Positions 48,444-58,606 of a stretch of 64,000 nucleotides of DNA are shown piece after piece (the first letter of the stretch is position 1; every line of letters begins with the position of its first letter). The notes under the pieces were generated by a model. It ran no database searches and had not been told where the DNA came from. It was given only the letters and a program-made list of their open reading frames with translations. The DNA is from Pseudomonas baetica (lineage in GTDB: Bacteria; Pseudomonadota; Gammaproteobacteria; Pseudomonadales; Pseudomonadaceae), in contig NZ_JAIHLQ010000004.1 in assembly GCF_019733355.1 (NCBI RefSeq), positions 211,596 to 275,595 of the forward strand. Direction: 5' to 3'. Both the position numbers and the translations under genes were made by a program.

Positions 48444-50039
48444 ATGAAAATGCTTCCCCTACGTGCGGCCGTTGCTGCCGCGTTGTTGAGCGCCGCCATC
48501 GGCGTCTCGGCCAAACCCTTGGTGGTCTGCACCGAAGCCAGTCCGGAAGGCTTCGACATGGTCCAGTACACAACTGCAGTCACAGCCGACGCGGTGGCCG
48601 AAACCATCTTCAACCGGCTGGCGGACTTCAAGCCCGGCACCACCGAAGTGATACCGGCGCTGGCCGACTCCTGGGACATCAGCGATGACGGTCTGACCTA
48701 CACGTTTCACCTGCGCAAAGGCGTCAAGTTTCACACCACCGATTACTTCAAGCCGACTCGCGACATGAACGCCGACGACGTGGTCTGGAGCTTCCAGCGT
48801 CAGCTGGACCCGAATCACCCGTGGCACAAACTGTCGAGCGTGGGCTTCCCATACTTTGAGAGCATGGGCTTCAAGGAACTGCTCAAAAGCGTAGAAAAAG
48901 TCGACGACAACACGGTCAAGTTCACCCTGACCCGCCGCGAAGCGCCGTTCCTGGCCGACCTGGCCATGGCGTTCTCCTCGATCTACTCGGCCGAATACGC
49001 CGACCAGTTGCTCAAGGCCAACAAGACCGGCGACCTGAACAGCAAGCCGATCGGCACCGGCCCGTTCATCTTCCAGCGTTACGCCAAGGACGCTCAAGTA
49101 CGGTTCAAGGCCAACCCGGACTATTTCCGTGGCAAGCCACCGGCCGATGCGCTGATTCTGGCGATTGCCACCGACAACAACGTGCGCCTGCAAAAACTCA
49201 AGGCCAACGAGTGCCAGATTGCGCTGTATCCGAAGCCGGATGACATCCCGAGCATCAAGAAAGACAGCAACCTGAAAGTCGCCGAACTCGACGCGATGAC
49301 CGTGTCGTATGTCGCCATGAACACCCAGCACAAATACATGAGCGACGTGCGGGTGCGCAAAGCGATCGACATCGCCTTCGACAAGGAAGCCTACGTCAAC
49401 GCGCTGTTTGGCAAAGGTAACGCCACCGTCGCAGTCAACCCGTACCCGCCAACGCTGCTGGGCTACAACCATGACTTGAAGAACCCGCCTCGCGATCTCG
49501 ACAAGGCTCGCGCCCTGCTCAAGGAAGCCGGTGTTCCAGAAGGCACCACGTTTACCCTGTTTACCCGCAACGGCGGCGGCCCGACCAACCCCAACCCGAT
49601 GCTCGGCGCGCAGATGATGCAGGCTGACCTGGCGAAAGTCGGGATCAAGATCGACATCCGCGTGATGGAATGGGGCGAAATGCTCAAACGCGCCAAGGCC
49701 GGTGAGCACGACATGGTCTCGGCCGGATGGGCGGGCGACAATGGCGACCCGGACAACTTCCTGACGCCTATGCTCAGCTGCGAGGCGGCCAAGAATGGCG
49801 AGAACTACGCGCGCTGGTGCAACGAGAAATTCCAGGCTCTGCTGGATGAAGCACGGGCTAAAGTAGATCCGGCCGAACGCGCGAAACTCTACGAGCAAGC
49901 CCAGGTCCTGTTTAATCAGGACCAACCGTGGATCAGCATGGCCCACACCCGGATGTTCACTGCAATGCGCAACAACGTAGAGGGCTACCACATCAGCCCT
50001 CTGACAACTAATAACTTCGCCACCACCCAGGTGAAGTAG
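48444..50039 (+). CDS. dppA: Dipeptide ABC transporter substrate-binding protein (copy 3)
   Basis: A 531-residue family-5 solute-binding protein with signal peptide MKMLPLRAAVAAALLSAAIGVSA. It is clearly the more divergent copy (LVVCTEASPEGFD, FTLFTRNGGGPTNPNPMLGAQ where the others have a VQRPYNPNAKLMAEM-type loop), suggesting a different peptide preference. It lies immediately before dppBCDF without a strong terminator between, so it is probably co-transcribed with the permease genes. GAGGG precedes the ATG. Confidence 0.93.
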   Translation: MKMLPLRAAVAAALLSAAIGVSAKPLVVCTEASPEGFDMVQYTTAVTADAVAETIFNRLADFKPGTTEVIPALADSWDISDDGLTYTFHLRKGVKFHTTDYFKPTRDMNADDVVWSFQRQLDPNHPWHKLSSVGFPYFESMGFKELLKSVEKVDDNTVKFTLTRREAPFLADLAMAFSSIYSAEYADQLLKANKTGDLNSKPIGTGPFIFQRYAKDAQVRFKANPDYFRGKPPADALILAIATDNNVRLQKLKANECQIALYPKPDDIPSIKKDSNLKVAELDAMTVSYVAMNTQHKYMSDVRVRKAIDIAFDKEAYVNALFGKGNATVAVNPYPPTLLGYNHDLKNPPRDLDKARALLKEAGVPEGTTFTLFTRNGGGPTNPNPMLGAQMMQADLAKVGIKIDIRVMEWGEMLKRAKAGEHDMVSAGWAGDNGDPDNFLTPMLSCEAAKNGENYARWCNEKFQALLDEARAKVDPAERAKLYEQAQVLFNQDQPWISMAHTRMFTAMRNNVEGYHISPLTTNNFATTQVK

Positions 50040-50112
50040 ATAAGAAACGCCCGGCCTCCCTGCCCCCAGGGAAGCCGGGTACGCCTAACCGGCTGATGAG
50101 GTACCACACAAG

Positions 50113-51123
50113 ATGTTTAGTTTTATTGCCCGCCGACTGGGGTTGTTGATCCCCACGTTTTTCGGCATCACCTTGCTGACTTTCGCGTTGATTCGCATGA
50201 TTCCGGGCGACCCCGTGGAAGTGATGATGGGCGAACGTCGGGTCGATCCCGAAATGCACGCTCAGGCAATGGAACGCCTAGGTCTGAACAAACCGCTGTA
50301 TGCCCAGTATCTGGACTACATCGGCAAACTGGCTCACGGCGATCTCGGCGAATCCCTGCGTACGCGCACCAGCGTCTGGACCGAGTTCACCTCCCTTTTC
50401 CCGGCGACCCTGGAACTGTCCATGGCCGCCCTGCTGTTCGCCGGCATTCTGGGCCTTTTGGCCGGGGTGATTGCGGCACTCAAGCGAGGATCCCTGTTCG
50501 ACCATGGGGTGATGGGCATCTCCCTGGCGGGGTATTCGATGCCGATCTTCTGGTGGGGCCTGATCCTGATCATGTTCTTCTCGGTGAGCCTGGGCTGGAC
50601 ACCGGTGTCCGGGCGAATCGACCTGCTTTACGACATCGAGCCGCGCACCGGCTTCATGTTGATCGACACGCTGCTGGCCGATGACGTCGGCGCATTCTTC
50701 GACGCGCTGCATCACCTGATCCTGCCGGCCATCGTGCTGGGGACCATTCCGCTGGCAGTGATCGCGCGAATGACCCGCTCCTCGATGCTCGAAGTCCTGC
50801 GTGAAGACTACATCCGTACCGCCAGGGCCAAAGGCCTGTCGCCGGCACGCGTGGTGTTCGTCCACGGTTTGCGTAACGCGCTGATTCCGGTCCTGACCGT
50901 GGTCGGCCTGCAAGTCGGCACGCTGCTGGCCGGTGCAGTTCTGACCGAAACCATCTTCTCCTGGCCCGGCATCGGTAAATGGCTGATCGAAGCCATCGGC
51001 GCCCGGGACTACCCGGTTGTGCAAAACGGCATCCTGTTAATCGCCTGCCTGGTGATTCTGGTCAACTTCGTAGTGGACATCCTCTACGGCTTTGCCAACC
51101 CACGCATCCGTCATCAGCGCTGA
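50113..51123 (+). CDS. dppB: Dipeptide ABC transporter permease DppB
   Basis: A 336-residue inner-membrane permease with six predicted helices. The N-terminal TM is MFSFIARRLGLLIPTFFGITLLTFAL. The EAA loop ARMTRSSMLEVLREDYIRTARAKGLS contacts the ATPases, followed by ALIPVLTVVGLQVGTLLAGAV. It is the standard first permease of dppBCDF and starts 73 bases after the copy-3 binding protein. Confidence 0.96.
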   Translation: MFSFIARRLGLLIPTFFGITLLTFALIRMIPGDPVEVMMGERRVDPEMHAQAMERLGLNKPLYAQYLDYIGKLAHGDLGESLRTRTSVWTEFTSLFPATLELSMAALLFAGILGLLAGVIAALKRGSLFDHGVMGISLAGYSMPIFWWGLILIMFFSVSLGWTPVSGRIDLLYDIEPRTGFMLIDTLLADDVGAFFDALHHLILPAIVLGTIPLAVIARMTRSSMLEVLREDYIRTARAKGLSPARVVFVHGLRNALIPVLTVVGLQVGTLLAGAVLTETIFSWPGIGKWLIEAIGARDYPVVQNGILLIACLVILVNFVVDILYGFANPRIRHQR

Positions 51124-51135
51124 GGTCAATTACCC

Positions 51136-52062
51136 ATGAGCACTCCAACTTCCTCAGCAGCCACCGCCGCGTCCGACGTGGATCAAAGCCTGCTGTACCC
51201 GTCACCGTACAAAGAATTCTGGCAAGCCTTCTCCAAGAACAAGGGCGCAGTTGCCGGTTTGCTGTTCATGCTGCTGATCGTCTTCTGCGCGCTGTTCGCG
51301 CCGTGGGTCGCACCGCATAACCCGAGCGAGCAATACCGTGACTTCCTGCTGACGCCACCGTCGTGGCTCGAAGGCGGGCAGATTCAGTTCCTGCTCGGCA
51401 CCGATGAACTGGGTCGCGACCTGCTGTCGCGTCTGATCCAGGGTTCGCGCCTGTCGCTGCTGATCGGTTTGTCTTCGGTCGTGATGTCGTTGATCCCGGG
51501 CATCCTGCTGGGTCTGTTCGCCGGTTTCTTCCCCAAAGTCCTCGGCCCGACCATCATGCGTTTGATGGACATCATGCTGGCCCTGCCGTCCTTGCTGCTG
51601 GCGGTGGCGATTGTCGCCATCCTCGGCCCTGGCCTGATCAACACCGTGATTGCGATTGCTGTGGTATCGCTGCCGTCCTACGTGCGTCTGACCCGTGCCG
51701 CCGTCATGGGCGAACTGAACCGCGACTACGTGACCGCCGCGCGCCTGGCCGGTGCCGGGCTGCCACGCCTGATGTTCATCACCGTGCTGCCCAACTGCAT
51801 GGCACCGCTGATCGTACAAGCGACCCTGAGCTTCTCCTCGGCGATTCTCGATGCCGCCGCCCTGGGCTTCCTCGGCCTTGGCGTACAACCGCCAACCCCT
51901 GAGTGGGGCACCATGCTGGCCTCGGCTCGCGACTACATCGAACGCGCCTGGTGGGTGGTGAGCCTGCCTGGTTTGACCATTTTGCTCAGCGTGCTGGCAA
52001 TCAACCTGATGGGCGACGGTCTGCGCGATGCGCTGGACCCGAAACTCAAGAACGCCGCCTGA
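51136..52062 (+). CDS. dppC: Dipeptide ABC transporter permease DppC
   Basis: A 308-residue permease with an N-terminal OppC-type helix ([27 protein letters not shown]), the [23 protein letters not shown] signature and the EAA loop [21 protein letters not shown]. It pairs with DppB to form the pore. It is 12 bases after dppB and 10 before dppD. Confidence 0.96.
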   Translation: MSTPTSSAATAASDVDQSLLYPSPYKEFWQAFSKNKGAVAGLLFMLLIVFCALFAPWVAPHNPSEQYRDFLLTPPSWLEGGQIQFLLGTDELGRDLLSRLIQGSRLSLLIGLSSVVMSLIPGILLGLFAGFFPKVLGPTIMRLMDIMLALPSLLLAVAIVAILGPGLINTVIAIAVVSLPSYVRLTRAAVMGELNRDYVTAARLAGAGLPRLMFITVLPNCMAPLIVQATLSFSSAILDAAALGFLGLGVQPPTPEWGTMLASARDYIERAWWVVSLPGLTILLSVLAINLMGDGLRDALDPKLKNAA

Positions 52063-52072
52063 GGAGATTCCC

Positions 52073-53041
52073 ATGTCACTGCTAGAAATCAAGAATCTCA
52101 ACGTTCGCTTCGGCGACAAAACCGCCGTGCCGGTTGTCGACGGCCTCGACCTCAAAGTCGACAAGGGCGAAGTACTGGCGATCGTGGGCGAGTCCGGTTC
52201 GGGTAAATCCGTGACCATGATGGCCCTGATGGGCCTGATCGAGCACCCGGGGATCGTCACGGCCGACGCCCTGAATTTCGACGGCAAGAACATGCTCACC
52301 CTGAGCAACCGCCAGCGCCGGCAGATCGTCGGCAAAGACCTGGCGATGGTGTTCCAGGACCCGATGACCGCACTGAACCCGAGCTACACCGTCGGTTTCC
52401 AGATCGAAGAAGTGCTGCGCCTGCACCTGAAAATGTCCGGCAAGCAAGCGCGTAAACGTGCCATCGAACTGCTGGAAAAAGTGGAAATCCCGGGCGCCGC
52501 CAGCCGTATGGACGCCTACCCGCATCAACTGTCCGGCGGTATGAGCCAGCGCGTCGCCATCGCCATGGCGATTGCCGGCGAGCCGAAACTGCTGATCGCC
52601 GACGAACCGACCACGGCACTCGATGTAACCATTCAGGCGCAGATCATGGATCTGCTGCTGGCGTTGCAGAAAGAACAGGACATGGGCCTGGTGCTGATCA
52701 CCCACGACCTCGCGGTCGTGGCTGAAACCGCCCAGCGCGTGTGCGTGATGTATGCCGGCCAAGCCGTTGAAGTCGGTCAGGTGCCACAACTGTTCGACAT
52801 CCCGGCGCACCCGTACAGCGAAGCGCTGCTCAAGGCGATTCCGGAGCACAGCCAGGGCGCCGAGCGTCTGGCGACGCTGCCGGGCATCGTCCCGGGCCGT
52901 TACGACCGTCCGCAGGGTTGCCTGCTGTCGCCGCGCTGCCCGTACGTGCAGGAAAGCTGCCGCGCGCAGCGTCCGACCCTTGACCCGAAAAGCCACAGCC
53001 TCGCCCGCTGCTTCTACCCGCTGAACCAGGAGGTGGCGTAA
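52073..53041 (+). CDS. dppD: Dipeptide ABC transporter ATPase DppD
   Basis: A 322-residue ABC ATPase with Walker [11 protein letters not shown], signature [17 protein letters not shown], Walker [14 protein letters not shown], and the C-terminal oligopeptide-transporter extension with a CXXC-rich cluster ([14 protein letters not shown]) that binds an iron-sulfur cluster in relatives. The start [13 protein letters not shown] is preceded by GAGGAG. Its stop overlaps the dppF start by one base. Confidence 0.96.
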   Translation: MSLLEIKNLNVRFGDKTAVPVVDGLDLKVDKGEVLAIVGESGSGKSVTMMALMGLIEHPGIVTADALNFDGKNMLTLSNRQRRQIVGKDLAMVFQDPMTALNPSYTVGFQIEEVLRLHLKMSGKQARKRAIELLEKVEIPGAASRMDAYPHQLSGGMSQRVAIAMAIAGEPKLLIADEPTTALDVTIQAQIMDLLLALQKEQDMGLVLITHDLAVVAETAQRVCVMYAGQAVEVGQVPQLFDIPAHPYSEALLKAIPEHSQGAERLATLPGIVPGRYDRPQGCLLSPRCPYVQESCRAQRPTLDPKSHSLARCFYPLNQEVA

Positions 53042-54021
53042 TGGCCGTCGTACTTACCGCCCGCGACCTGACCCGTCACTACGAAGTCTCCCGTGGCCTG
53101 TTCAAGGGCCATGCGACCGTGCGCGCGCTTAACGGCGTGTCGTTCGAACTGGAAGCCGGCAAGACCCTCGCGGTTGTCGGCGAGTCGGGCTGTGGCAAGT
53201 CCACCCTCGCCCGCGCCCTGACCCTGATTGAAGAGCCGTCGTCCGGCTCCTTGAAAATCGCCGGCCAGGAAGTGGCCGGTGCCGACAAGGCCCAGCGCAA
53301 GCAACTGCGCAAAGACGTGCAGATGGTGTTCCAGAGCCCGTACGCGTCGTTGAACCCACGGCAGAAAGTCGGTGATCAGCTCGGCGAGCCGCTGCTGATC
53401 AACACCAACCTGTCCGCCGCCGAACGTCGCGAGAAAGTCCAGGCGATGATGAAGCAGGTCGGCTTGCGTCCCGAGCACTACCAGCGTTATCCGCACATGT
53501 TTTCCGGCGGTCAGCGCCAGCGGATCGCCCTGGCCCGAGCAATGATGCTGCAACCCAAAGTGCTGGTGGCGGACGAACCGACTTCGGCGCTGGACGTTTC
53601 GATTCAGGCGCAGGTGCTGAACCTGTTCATGGATCTTCAGCAGGAGTTCAACACCGCCTACGTGTTCATCTCGCACAACCTGGCGGTGGTGCAACACGTG
53701 GCCGATGACGTGATGGTGATGTACCTCGGTCGCCCGGTGGAAATGGGTCCGAAAAACGCCATCTATGATCGTCCTCTGCACCCTTACACCCAGGCGCTGC
53801 TGTCGGCGACCCCGACGATTCACCCGGATCCGGACAAGCCGAAAATCAAGATCGTCGGCGAATTGCCCAACCCGCTCAACCCGCCCGCAGGCTGCGCGTT
53901 CCACAAGCGTTGCCCGTATGCGACCGAGCGTTGCAGCACTGAAGAGCCAGCCCTGCGCGAGCTCGACAACCGGCAGGTGGCGTGCCACTACGCCGAGCAG
54001 TTCCTCGACGGCGCGGCGTAA
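53041..54021 (+). CDS. dppF: Dipeptide ABC transporter ATPase DppF
   Basis: A 326-residue ABC ATPase, second of the pair. Walker A GESGCGKSTLA, signature FSGGQRQRIALARAMM, Walker B VLVADEPTSALDV, and a C-terminal CAFHKRCPYATERC cysteine cluster. It ends the dppBCDF run and is followed by REP repeats and a terminator-like hairpin. Confidence 0.96.
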   Translation: MAVVLTARDLTRHYEVSRGLFKGHATVRALNGVSFELEAGKTLAVVGESGCGKSTLARALTLIEEPSSGSLKIAGQEVAGADKAQRKQLRKDVQMVFQSPYASLNPRQKVGDQLGEPLLINTNLSAAERREKVQAMMKQVGLRPEHYQRYPHMFSGGQRQRIALARAMMLQPKVLVADEPTSALDVSIQAQVLNLFMDLQQEFNTAYVFISHNLAVVQHVADDVMVMYLGRPVEMGPKNAIYDRPLHPYTQALLSATPTIHPDPDKPKIKIVGELPNPLNPPAGCAFHKRCPYATERCSTEEPALRELDNRQVACHYAEQFLDGAA

Positions 54022-54049
54022 GCAAATCCAGAGGTAAATGCAAAAAACG

Positions 54050-54137
54050 GTGGGAGCGGGCTTGCTCGCGAAGGCGGTGGTTCAGTCAATATTTGTGTCG
54101 ACTGACACACCGCTTTCGCGAGCAAGCCCGCTCCCAC
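54050..54137. repeat. REP doublet downstream of dppF
   Basis: GTGGGAGCGGGCTTGCTCGC and its inverted partner flank about 42 bases. A further partial unit (GCGAGCCCGCTCCCACAG) lies at 54217-54234. This 3' repeat cluster probably stabilises the dpp transcript. Confidence 0.88.
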
Positions 54138-54270
54138 AGGGGATTTGAGTTGCAGGTCTGTACGCGTCAGCAAAACCCAGCGGCGACGGCGCGGCATCCG
54201 CAAATCCAGAGGCAAATGCGAGCCCGCTCCCACAGAGATTGTGTTGGACTTAGAGTCAAAGTGTTAACCA

Positions 54271-54320
54271 AACCCCTTCCGCTTCGATTGCGCATCAGTC
54301 GAGGAAGAAGGGGTTTTCTT
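54271..54320 (+). terminator. Terminator-like hairpin between dppF and the small acidic protein gene
   Basis: The arms AACCCCTT and AAGGGGTT, separated by about 29 bases with some internal pairing, are followed by TTCTTTT. It is convergently placed, so it may serve both sides. Confidence 0.6.
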
Positions 54321-54331
54321 TTGTCTGCAAT

Positions 54332-54592
54332 TTACGTCTGGCTGTCGCCTTCGTCACCGTCGTCGGTATCCGGCTCGTCGGTGCTCGAATCATCATCGCC
54401 TTCGCTGCCGCCCTGGCCTTTATCACCGCCCTCAGAATCAGACTTGGCCAGCATCAGCCCGCTGTGCCCCACCTGCCCGCTGAAGGCCTGGGCATCATGA
54501 TCCTCGCACTCGGCCCAAGCCGTCGCCGTGCCGAGGGAGAACATCACCATCACTTTCAACAGCAGCAAAACGCGTAGCAATCTGTTTTTCAT
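54332..54592 (-). CDS. Small exported acidic protein
   Basis: An 86-residue protein with an N-terminal signal sequence (MKNRLLRVLLLLKVMVMFSLGTATAWA) and an extremely acidic, serine/glycine-rich mature end (KSDSEGGDKGQGGSEGDDDSSTDEPDTDD). One cysteine follows the predicted cleavage site (ECEDHD). I do not recognise a family. The composition suggests a calcium-binding or disordered periplasmic peptide. Alternative start at 54604. Confidence 0.6.
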   Translation of the reverse strand: MKNRLLRVLLLLKVMVMFSLGTATAWAECEDHDAQAFSGQVGHSGLMLAKSDSEGGDKGQGGSEGDDDSSTDEPDTDDGDEGDSQT

Positions 54593-54772
54593 GATCGATT
54601 CCATCCTCTGCGGGTGAGACAAACATGCCGATCCGGCGATGAATGAAATCTAGTTCCGATCCGCCGGGTTCACCAGACAAGACACTAATCAGCCGGCAGA
54701 AATACCCTCGGCACAAAGACTGGTTTCGAATAACGCCAATAGCCGGAGCCGCTAGAGGACGCCGGCCTGCCC

Positions 54773-55975
54773 TTAAGGCGCGTCCGAGACGCGTGTGCGA
54801 GTGGCCTGATAAATCAGCGGGATGGCCAACAGCGCCAGCGTCGCACTGACCAGCCAGACACTGTGCCCGCCAAAGTATCCGTACATTTGACCGCTCAGCA
54901 CCGGTGATACCAGTGCGCTCGCACTCCAGCTCATGAAAAACAGACCGAAGTACTGCCCGCTTTTGCCACTCTGTGCATGCTGCATGACCAACACATTGAG
55001 CGGCGGCATGAACAGCGCTTCGCCCAGTGTCCAGACCACCGTCGACAGGCAGACGAAAAACAGTCCGGAGCCCAACGGCAACATGCCCAGCCCGATAGCC
55101 AGCAACAGACTGCCGGCCACCAGTTGCCGCCGCATGCCCCACCGTTCGCCCCAATGGGACAGCGGAATCTGCAGGGCCACGATCAGTATCGCGTTGAGCG
55201 CGAACTGCCAGCCGATGGCTTCTGTGCTCAAGTGGTAGTAGTCACGCAGATAGTTGCCCAGCGTGCTGTAGACGGTATCGAACGCCATGCCGAGCAAGAC
55301 CGCCGCCGCCAGTAACCAGAGAAACGCCTTGTCGCGATACGCAGAGGATGAGCCAGAGCCCGCGTCGGCTGACGCCTCAACGATCAGCACCGGTCGACGC
55401 CAGGTCGTGCGGACAAACCAGAGCAACGCCAGTAGCGTCATCGCCGCACTGGCGAAAAACACCGAGCGAAAATCCGTCTGCGCCAACACCCCGCCAGCCA
55501 CCCCGGCAGCGGCCATCCCGAGATTTCTCGCGACCCGGCTCAAAGCTTGCGCACGCGAACGCTGCGCAACCTCGCAATACTCCATGATCAACCGTTGATG
55601 CAGGGTGCGGATCGCCCCGTCGAGCACACCGCTCAACAGCAATAACGCCGCAAGCCACGGCACGTCGGTGACCAACCCCAACAGGATCAAGGTCCATACC
55701 GACAGGAAAAACAGCGCCGCCGTGAGCCGCGCCGTGGGAAAGCGATCACTGAGCAACCCACCGACCATCGAACCGATCAACAGCCCCGCGCCGTAACCGG
55801 ACAGCAGCCAGCCCACGGTTTCAATCGCCAGCCCCAGTTCCTGACGCAGATACAAGGCCATGAACAGCTTGACCATGCTGCTCAAGCGATTGATGAACAG
55901 CAACGCCGCAAGCACCCAGGCCATCACGCCAAAATAGCCGTCCAGCCGCAGCAGGTGAGTCAGTCGACTCGTCAT
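54773..55975 (-). CDS. MFS transporter
   Basis: A 400-residue twelve-helix major-facilitator protein. It has a GAGLLIGSMVGGLLSDRFPTARLT loop 2-3 motif (G-x3-D-R-x-P variant), the helix-4 arginine region and a second-half repeat. The start MTSRLTHLLRLDGYFG has a GAGG-containing leader. It resembles drug/efflux permeases of the YdeE/MdtH type. The substrate is unknown. It is monocistronic. Confidence 0.8.
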   Translation of the reverse strand: MTSRLTHLLRLDGYFGVMAWVLAALLFINRLSSMVKLFMALYLRQELGLAIETVGWLLSGYGAGLLIGSMVGGLLSDRFPTARLTAALFFLSVWTLILLGLVTDVPWLAALLLLSGVLDGAIRTLHQRLIMEYCEVAQRSRAQALSRVARNLGMAAAGVAGGVLAQTDFRSVFFASAAMTLLALLWFVRTTWRRPVLIVEASADAGSGSSSAYRDKAFLWLLAAAVLLGMAFDTVYSTLGNYLRDYYHLSTEAIGWQFALNAILIVALQIPLSHWGERWGMRRQLVAGSLLLAIGLGMLPLGSGLFFVCLSTVVWTLGEALFMPPLNVLVMQHAQSGKSGQYFGLFFMSWSASALVSPVLSGQMYGYFGGHSVWLVSATLALLAIPLIYQATRTRVSDAP

Positions 55976-56203
55976 TCCATTGACCTCTTGAAGCCGCCTA
56001 AGTGAACCGGAACAGTAACGGGCAACACGCCAGTTGTCGCGCCTCTGAACGCCTGAAACCACAAAATCGTAACCACCCTACAACCCCAGCAGGAGCTGCC
56101 GAAGGCTGAGTTGGATCGAGTGCATTCATCTAGAAAATTAACGGCTGACAGGCCGCCATAGCTGGCAAGACAAACTCCCACAGGGATTGCATGCAACCTG
56201 TAA

Positions 56204-56490
56204 GAAATGGGTCGGCTGGCAGGCCGCCTTCGCGAGCAGGCTCGCTCCCACAAGAAAGCAATAGCAGAACGCACATCGCCTCTGCTCCTCACCACTCAAC
56301 AGGATGAGCGTTAGCTCGGCTGCAGCTCTTGATCTTGATCCACGGGCGACGTCGGAAGGCTGAGTGGAGGGATTGATCCGGGGATGGGAGCGCAGCGACC
56401 GTTTGGCGAAGCCAAACACATCGAGAGGAGGTGCAGCGCAGCAAACCGGAGGCGATGCCCCCCGGATCAATCCCGCAGCGAAGGAACCCC
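56204..56490. repeat. Long intergenic repeat, copy 2 (MITE-like core 56369-56474), with REP unit
   Basis: The same element as at 42224-42522. The core inverted repeats GGGATTGATCCGGG and CCCGGATCAATCCC sit at 56369-56382 and 56461-56474. The internal hairpin reads GTTTGGC-GAA-GCCAAAC (56401-56417), a compensated change relative to copy 1. A REP unit (56229-56251) is embedded on the left. To the right the sequence continues to about 56590 with T- and A-runs (GCAAGCGTTTTTTTGCTTAC) that I cannot assign. Confidence 0.85.
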
Positions 56491-56635
56491 GAGCCCCAGC
56501 GAGCGGGCCGCACGTAGGAGCAAGCGTTTTTTTGCTTACTTTTTTTAGGCGTTTGTAAAAAAAGTGAGTCGCCGTAAGGGCGAAACCGTCAGCCGCAACA
56601 CCCGCAGAAATGGATATACACCCAAACCAACCAAG

Positions 56636-56675
56636 CAAAAAAAGCCCCCTAGGCATACACCTAGGGGGCTTTGGA
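56636..56675 (-). terminator. Intrinsic terminator of prfC
   Basis: The perfect stem AGCCCCCTAGG/CCTAGGGGGCT with a 6-base loop is followed on the minus strand by TTTTTTGC, directly after the prfC stop. Confidence 0.94.
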
Positions 56676-56691
56676 CAAAACAATTCAGCGC

Positions 56692-58275
56692 TTAGTGATG
56701 CTCACGCGTCGCACGGAATTTCACATCCGGCCAGCGCTCTTCCATCAACGCCAGGTTAACCCGCGTCGGAGCGAGGTAAGTCAGGTGACCACCGCCATCG
56801 ACTGCCAGGTTTTCCACAGCTTTGTTGGAGAATTCCTCAAGCTTCTTCTTGTCGTCGCATTCAATCCAGCGCGCCGAGTAAACAGTGATCGGCTCGTACG
56901 AGCACTCGACCTTGTATTCCTCTTTCAGGCGGCTGGCGACCACGTCGAACTGCAGCACACCGACGGCACCAAGAATGATGTCGTTGCTGCGCTCCGGGAA
57001 GAACACCTGGGTCGCGCCTTCTTCGGCCAGTTGCTGCAGCCCCTGACGCAGTTGCTTGGACTTCAGCGGATCACGCAGACGCACGCGGCGGAACAGTTCC
57101 GGGGCGAAGTGCGGGATACCGGTGAAACCAAGCGCTTCGCCTTCGCTGAAGGTGTCGCCGATCTGAATGGTGCCGTGGTTGTGCAGACCGATGATGTCGC
57201 CGGCAAACGCCTCTTCCAGTTGCTCACGCTCGGAGGAGAAGAACGTCAGGGCGTCGCCGATGCGCACGTCCTTGCCGGTACGCACATGGCGCATCTTCAT
57301 GCCTTTCTCGTACTTGCCCGAGCAGATACGCATGAAAGCGATGCGGTCGCGGTGTTTCGGGTCCATGTTCGCCTGGATCTTGAAGATGAAGCCCGAGAAC
57401 TTCTCTTCGACCGGTTCCACGGTGCGCTCGTTGGCCACGCGTGCCAGCGGGCGCGGCGCCCAGTCAACGACGGCGTCGAGCACGTGGTCGACACCGAAGT
57501 TGCCCAGCGCGGTACCGAAGAACACCGGGGTCAGTTGGCCGTCGAGGAACTCTTGCTGATTGAACTCGTGGCAGGCGCCCTGTACCAGTTCCAACTGCTC
57601 GGTGAAGCGGTCGTACTCGTCGCCCAGATGCGCGCGCGCTTCGTCGGAGTCGAGCTTCTCGATGATCTTGGTTTCGGTGCGTTCGTGACCGTGACCGGCG
57701 GTGTAGACAATGATGTAGTCGTCGGCCAGGTGGTACACGCCTTTGAAGTCGCGGTAGCAACCGATCGGCCAGGTGATCGGCGCCGCCTTGATCTTCAGAA
57801 CGGCTTCGATTTCGTCGAGCAGTTCGATCGGGTCGCGGATGTCACGGTCGAGCTTGTTGATGAAGCTGACGATCGGCGTGTCTCGCAGACGGCAAACGTC
57901 CATCAGCGCAATGGTCCGTGGCTCAACACCCTTACCGCCGTCGAGGACCATCAAGGCCGAGTCCACTGCCGTCAGAGTGCGGTAGGTGTCTTCGGAGAAG
58001 TCTTCGTGGCCCGGGGTGTCGAGCAGGTTGACCATGTGATCGCGATACGGGAACTGCATGACCGACGTGGTAATGGAAATACCCCGTTGTTTCTCCATCT
58101 CCATCCAGTCGGATGTCGCATGGCGGTCGGATTTACGGGATTTCACCGTACCGGCCACCGCAATCGCCTTGCCCATCAACAGGAGCTTTTCGGTGATCGT
58201 GGTTTTACCGGCATCGGGGTGGGAAATAATGGCGAAAGTGCGGCGTTTCGCGACTTCGGCGGCCTGGTTGGTCAT
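56692..58275 (-). CDS. prfC: Peptide chain release factor 3
   Basis: A 527-residue translational GTPase that recycles RF1/RF2 after termination. The G domain has SHPDAGKTT (G1), DTPGHEDF (G3) and NKLDRD (G4). Domains II and III follow with the RF3-type [18 protein letters not shown]. Length matches RF3. It is divergent from the osmoprotectant operon. A -10 hexamer TATAAT on the minus strand lies at 58318-58313. Confidence 0.97.
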   Translation of the reverse strand: MTNQAAEVAKRRTFAIISHPDAGKTTITEKLLLMGKAIAVAGTVKSRKSDRHATSDWMEMEKQRGISITTSVMQFPYRDHMVNLLDTPGHEDFSEDTYRTLTAVDSALMVLDGGKGVEPRTIALMDVCRLRDTPIVSFINKLDRDIRDPIELLDEIEAVLKIKAAPITWPIGCYRDFKGVYHLADDYIIVYTAGHGHERTETKIIEKLDSDEARAHLGDEYDRFTEQLELVQGACHEFNQQEFLDGQLTPVFFGTALGNFGVDHVLDAVVDWAPRPLARVANERTVEPVEEKFSGFIFKIQANMDPKHRDRIAFMRICSGKYEKGMKMRHVRTGKDVRIGDALTFFSSEREQLEEAFAGDIIGLHNHGTIQIGDTFSEGEALGFTGIPHFAPELFRRVRLRDPLKSKQLRQGLQQLAEEGATQVFFPERSNDIILGAVGVLQFDVVASRLKEEYKVECSYEPITVYSARWIECDDKKKLEEFSNKAVENLAVDGGGHLTYLAPTRVNLALMEERWPDVKFRATREHH

Positions 58276-58606
58276 GGGAAATCGCCTGGCGGTGATTCAA
58301 AAAAGGGCCGCGATTATAGCCCAAGTCCAGACAATAACCGAACCGTTGAGCACATCAGGGGTGGCCAAATGCTGTCTCAGATGGGAACCTTTTAAAGCAC
58401 GGAGACGTCCATCCCCTGTTACGACATTGCGTCAGGGGCTGAAAAATCAGCAAGTTAGCCTGACGAGGCTGCGCTCATGGCTCGCTTTCAGACCGTTTTT
58501 TGCCGGTGCTGAGGGAGCTGCTTCTCGCGAACGTTCTTTCCCGGCAGCCAAGGTTTGGCCTGCCACGCAGGATGGCGTTCGCCGACTAAAAAAAAGGAGT
58601 CCGCCT
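58276..58606. promoter_or_regulatory. Divergent prfC / osmoprotectant operon spacer
   Basis: This 331-base spacer contains a prfC -10 (TATAAT on minus, 58313-58318). Its right half holds no recognised element apart from A-runs and AAAAGGAG, the ribosome-binding site of the first osmoprotectant gene. No osmoregulated promoter could be assigned by eye. Confidence 0.4.
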
